A DNA stretch of 7,580 nt. It comes from Planctomycetaceae bacterium (lineage in GTDB: Bacteria; Planctomycetota; Planctomycetia; Pirellulales; UBA1268). This document shows, piece after piece, positions 5,722 through 7,580 of the stretch. A program made the translations under genes and the position numbers. Numbering within the stretch: the stretch's first letter is position 1; the number at the start of each line of letters is the position of its first letter. The DNA lies in NCBI GenBank assembly GCA_030616935.1, contig JAUWWJ010000071.1:1-7580 (forward strand), read 5' to 3'. The notes under the pieces are model-generated. The model was not told the DNA's origin and ran no database searches. It saw nothing but the letters and a program-made list of their open reading frames with translations.

Positions 5722-6001
5722 CGCGCCGCGCTCCCTGTATCAGTTATGTCGTTTGTCTCAGTCGGATACGTAATTTCTTCACACAAATAATTGTTTTTTG
5801 TTCTGCATAGAGCAGAAATATTCCGGTGGTTATCTACTGACCATCGACTGGATTCTTTAAGAGTCTTTCTCTGAATACTATTTACCGAGCAAGACATTTC
5901 ATTGCGATGGTAAAATTTTTCAAACTGATATGTATGTTGAAATAGGTACGTATCTGCTCTGAAATCTGTCACTAAAACAGCTTCTCGGTAGACTATGGGC
6001 T
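5722..6001 (-). other. AT-rich 280-base intergenic region with inverted repeats
   Basis: No credible gene seen on either strand; it is visibly richer in A and T than the flanking genes. It contains a 6-base inverted repeat TTCTGC-ATAGA-GCAGAA at 5801-5817, and a larger imperfect hairpin with outer arms TTTACC 5881-5886 and GGTAAA 5909-5914 and inner arms GCAA 5889-5892 and TTGC 5902-5905. The latter is followed on the forward strand by ATTTTTC, like a weak forward terminator. The ribosome site of the small membrane protein gene is at its left end (5731-5736). The promoter of that gene should lie here, but I could not pick convincing -35/-10 boxes. Confidence 0.3.
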
Positions 6002-6298
6002 CTAGGAAGATTGTGGCTCGTCGAGTTTTCTGACTCGTGCTTCCATCTCCTTGCCCGGCTTGAAGCTCACAAAAGACCGTGGTGGGACGTTGACGGCATC
6101 GCCCGTTCGAGGGTTTCTGGCAACCCGACCACCTCTTCGCTTGATTTGAAATACCCCAAAATTCCGAAGCTCGATCCGGCCGTCTTTGACCAGTGCGTTT
6201 ATGAGTGCGTCGAATGTGGTTTGAACTGCCTCCTGAGCTTTCGCTTTTGGGAGGTCTAACCGCTCGGAAATAGTTCGGACAATATCTTGTTTGGTCAC
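6002..6298 (-). CDS. HU/IHF-family DNA-binding protein
   Basis: A 98-residue histone-like protein, read leftward, that bends DNA as a dimer and shapes the nucleoid. Seen here: the N-terminal helices MTKQDIVRTISERLDLPKAKAQEAV; the GRIELRNFGVF strand (39-50, with the conserved GVF); the basic arm start KRRGGRVARNPRTG with Pro63 of the RNP motif that intercalates into DNA; then VPPRSFVSFKPGKEM (71-85) and a charged tail. Its length suits HU or one IHF subunit; I cannot separate HU from IHF on sequence alone, so no symbol is given. The start is GTG (codon 6298-6296), with GGAG ten bases upstream on this strand inside a small hairpin. A good promoter lies about 100 bases upstream, giving a long leader. 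The family is certain. Confidence 0.95.
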   Translation of the reverse strand: MTKQDIVRTISERLDLPKAKAQEAVQTTFDALINALVKDGRIELRNFGVFQIKRRGGRVARNPRTGDAVNVPPRSFVSFKPGKEMEARVRKLDEPQSS

Positions 6299-6307
6299 GA
6301 CTCTGAC

Positions 6308-6323
6308 ACTCCAGTCGTGGAGT
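6308..6323 (-). promoter_or_regulatory. Hairpin covering the ribosome binding site of the HU-like gene
   Basis: Read on the reverse strand it is ACTCCA-CGAC-TGGAGT, a perfect 6-base stem with a 4-base loop, ending ten bases before the GTG start. The Shine-Dalgarno GGAG (6312-6309) lies in the 3' arm, so the folded RNA would hide it. Structure seen; control of translation is inferred. Confidence 0.45.
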
Positions 6324-6405
6324 TAGGGCCGAAAATGGCCGTTTAAACCCCATGTGGACGGGCCAGTCGGCATCTGTGTCGAGAATTCGTGTCCGTCCGG
6401 TAGGA

Positions 6406-6435
6406 ACCATAATGGGGCTTTAGTCGTGATGTCAA
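6406..6435 (-). promoter_or_regulatory. Sigma-70-like promoter of the HU-like gene
   Basis: On the reverse strand there is a perfect TTGACA (complement of 6430-6435), an 18-base spacer, then TATGGT (complement of 6406-6411), four of six matches to TATAAT. Transcription would start near 6398, leaving a leader of about 100 bases before the GTG at 6298. Confidence 0.5.
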
Positions 6436-6676
6436 CGAGGATTGGGATTTTGTGAGAAATGTGGCACTCGCCTCTTTCATCTCTCATATCGGCCTAAAAA
6501 TCGGTAGTCTTGAACTAGATCATATATCCCGAAGAAAAATTAAATCTTGCCTGTTTTTCCTATTCGACGGAGCCGTTGGCAGTTTGCCGCTGCGGTACAC
6601 TGAATGAGCGGCGTGGACTGATAGGTTTCAGTTTTTCGGCCATCATCGAGGTCCCCTTACCATTTACAATAAGACG

Positions 6677-7580
6677 ATGACTGCATCTGCTTCTCCGGTG
6701 CTCCCTGACTTAACTGTCCAGCTCGGGCGGCTTTCAATACCGAATCCGATCATGGTTGCGTCGGGAACCTTTGGTTACGCCAATGAAATGCAGGAATTTG
6801 TCCCACTGCATCGACTTGGTGGGATCGTCCCCAAAACAATTACAGTCGCGCCACGAGCGGGAAACCGTCCCTGGCGTACGATCGAGACTGCCTCCGGCTT
6901 ACTGAATTCAATTGGTCTTGATAACGACGGTATTGAGCAGTTTGTTCTGGATAAGCTCCCTTTCCTTCGGTCATGCGGTGCACCTGTGGTTGTTTCAATT
7001 GCAGGAGGAACAGTCGCTGAGTTCGTGTTGCTTGCTGAGCAACTCGATAAAGAAAGTGGAATAGCTGCGCTTGAGTTAAATATCTCATGCCCTAATGTTA
7101 GCCACGGTGTTGATTTCGCAACAGATCCAGAGCTCTGTCGACAGGTAGTCGAAGGTGTACGCCACGCAGCTCAGTTACCAGTCATAGCGAAGCTTACACC
7201 AAACGTGACGGATATCACATCGATTGCCCAGGCGGCAGCTGATGGTGGTGCGGACGCTGTGACACTCATAAACACATGCCAGGGGATGGCAGTCAATTGG
7301 CGCAAGCAGCGGACACTCTTAGGGAATGGTATTGGTGGTTTGAGCGGTCCTGCAATTAAACCAATCGCTTTGCGATGTGTGCACCAGGTGCATACCCGCG
7401 TGGGTATACCGATAATTGGTGTAGGCGGCATTATGACAACGGATGACTGTATGGAGTTCTTCGTTGCTGGAGCCTCAGCCGTACAGATTGGAACGGCAAG
7501 TTTCGCGGAGCCTGTTATTACGGGGCGGATCCTAGACGAACTTCCTGCAGCTGTAAATTCACTCGGGGCATCGGAACTTC
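6677..7580 (+). CDS. pyrD: Dihydroorotate dehydrogenase, class 1B catalytic subunit (3' end outside window)
   Basis: Flavoprotein that oxidises dihydroorotate to orotate, the fourth step of pyrimidine synthesis, in the cytoplasm. 301 codons are visible, and the frame runs off the edge close to the usual class 1B length (about 300-310), so almost all of it is present. Seen here: LTVQLGRLSIPNPIMVASGT (12-31), PKTIT (52-56) with the FMN lysine 53, LNSIGLDN (76-83), NISCPNVSHG with the catalytic Cys138 that marks class 1 (class 2 has Ser), AKLTPNVTDI with Lys172, and the FMN phosphate-binding IIGVGGI and VQIGTA near the end. Class 1B enzymes normally pair with PyrK, which passes electrons to NAD; pyrK is not visible. 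ATG 6677 fits the family N-terminus, although no good Shine-Dalgarno precedes it. Divergent from the HU-like gene. Confidence 0.96.
   Translation, partial: MTASASPVLPDLTVQLGRLSIPNPIMVASGTFGYANEMQEFVPLHRLGGIVPKTITVAPRAGNRPWRTIETASGLLNSIGLDNDGIEQFVLDKLPFLRSCGAPVVVSIAGGTVAEFVLLAEQLDKESGIAALELNISCPNVSHGVDFATDPELCRQVVEGVRHAAQLPVIAKLTPNVTDITSIAQAAADGGADAVTLINTCQGMAVNWRKQRTLLGNGIGGLSGPAIKPIALRCVHQVHTRVGIPIIGVGGIMTTDDCMEFFVAGASAVQIGTASFAEPVITGRILDELPAAVNSLGASEL

Larger units (their letters stand above)
6299..6676. other. Divergent intergenic region between the HU-like gene and pyrD
   Basis: 378 bases with no gene seen. The left part is the HU-like leader (hairpin 6308-6323; a short GGCC-GAAAAT-GGCC inverted repeat from about 6327; the palindrome GTTTAAAC at 6341-6348) and its promoter (6406-6435). 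The right part, 6440-6676, must hold the pyrD promoter. Candidates such as TTGAAC at 6510-6515 or TTGGCA 6576-6581 with TACACT 6596-6601 have poor partners or wrong spacing. An ACTGA/TCAGT hairpin followed by T's lies shortly before pyrD, without clear meaning. Confidence 0.4.

Noticed and set aside
5718..6410. Reverse-strand open frame of 230 codons covering the HU-like gene and the gap after it
   Set aside because: It is in a different frame from the unmistakable HU/IHF protein and continues through AT-rich noncoding sequence; no domain is visible.
1..7580. CRISPR array, insertion sequence, tRNA, phage or defence genes
   Set aside because: No regularly spaced repeats, transposase motifs, tRNA cloverleaf or defence-type domains were seen; the genes are housekeeping or cofactor genes plus lineage-specific unknowns.

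Overview
The window holds about ten protein genes at ordinary bacterial density, with roughly balanced base composition. It most likely comes from a planctomycete (Pirellulales-like). The main reason is the small reverse-strand membrane protein with the tail motif LDQPSHMTPYRTHGG, which I recall from planctomycete genomes; the split zinc-ribbon membrane protein supports this. The assignment is an inference from remembered families, not from a search.

Layout on the forward strand: the C-terminal end of GTP cyclohydrolase I (folE, 1-224); a two-gene unit of uncharacterised membrane proteins joined by an ATGA overlap (321-1169 and 1166-1654); a 224-255 base gap; then a compact five-gene run of moaD (about 1909-2193), moaE (2198-2674), moaA (2661-3686), a PLP-dependent cysteine desulfurase (3720-4889) and a CxxCxxCC cysteine-cluster protein (4918-5343). 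On the reverse strand lie a small membrane-anchored protein of unknown function (5464-5721) and an HU/IHF-family DNA-binding protein (6002-6298). A divergent intergenic region separates the latter from forward-strand pyrD (from 6677), which runs off the window a few residues before its expected end.

How the genes work together: MoaA starts molybdenum cofactor synthesis from GTP. MoaD and MoaE form molybdopterin synthase, which adds the two dithiolene sulfurs. The desulfurase directly downstream is a natural candidate for supplying the sulfur carried on the MoaD C-terminal Gly-Gly. MoaC, MoeB, MogA and MoeA are not in the window. FolE at the left edge opens the other GTP-to-pterin pathway (folate). 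Tight spacing, a 14-base moaE/moaA overlap and strong Shine-Dalgarno sequences support one transcript from moaD to the cysteine-cluster gene.

I find no CRISPR array, insertion sequence, tRNA or rRNA, and no convincing evidence of a wholly new system. The best leads are the split zinc-ribbon membrane protein and its 8-helix partner, the dedicated sulfur donor in the Moco run, a Shine-Dalgarno written by the MoaD Gly-Gly codons, and a hairpin that could mask the ribosome binding site of the HU-like gene.
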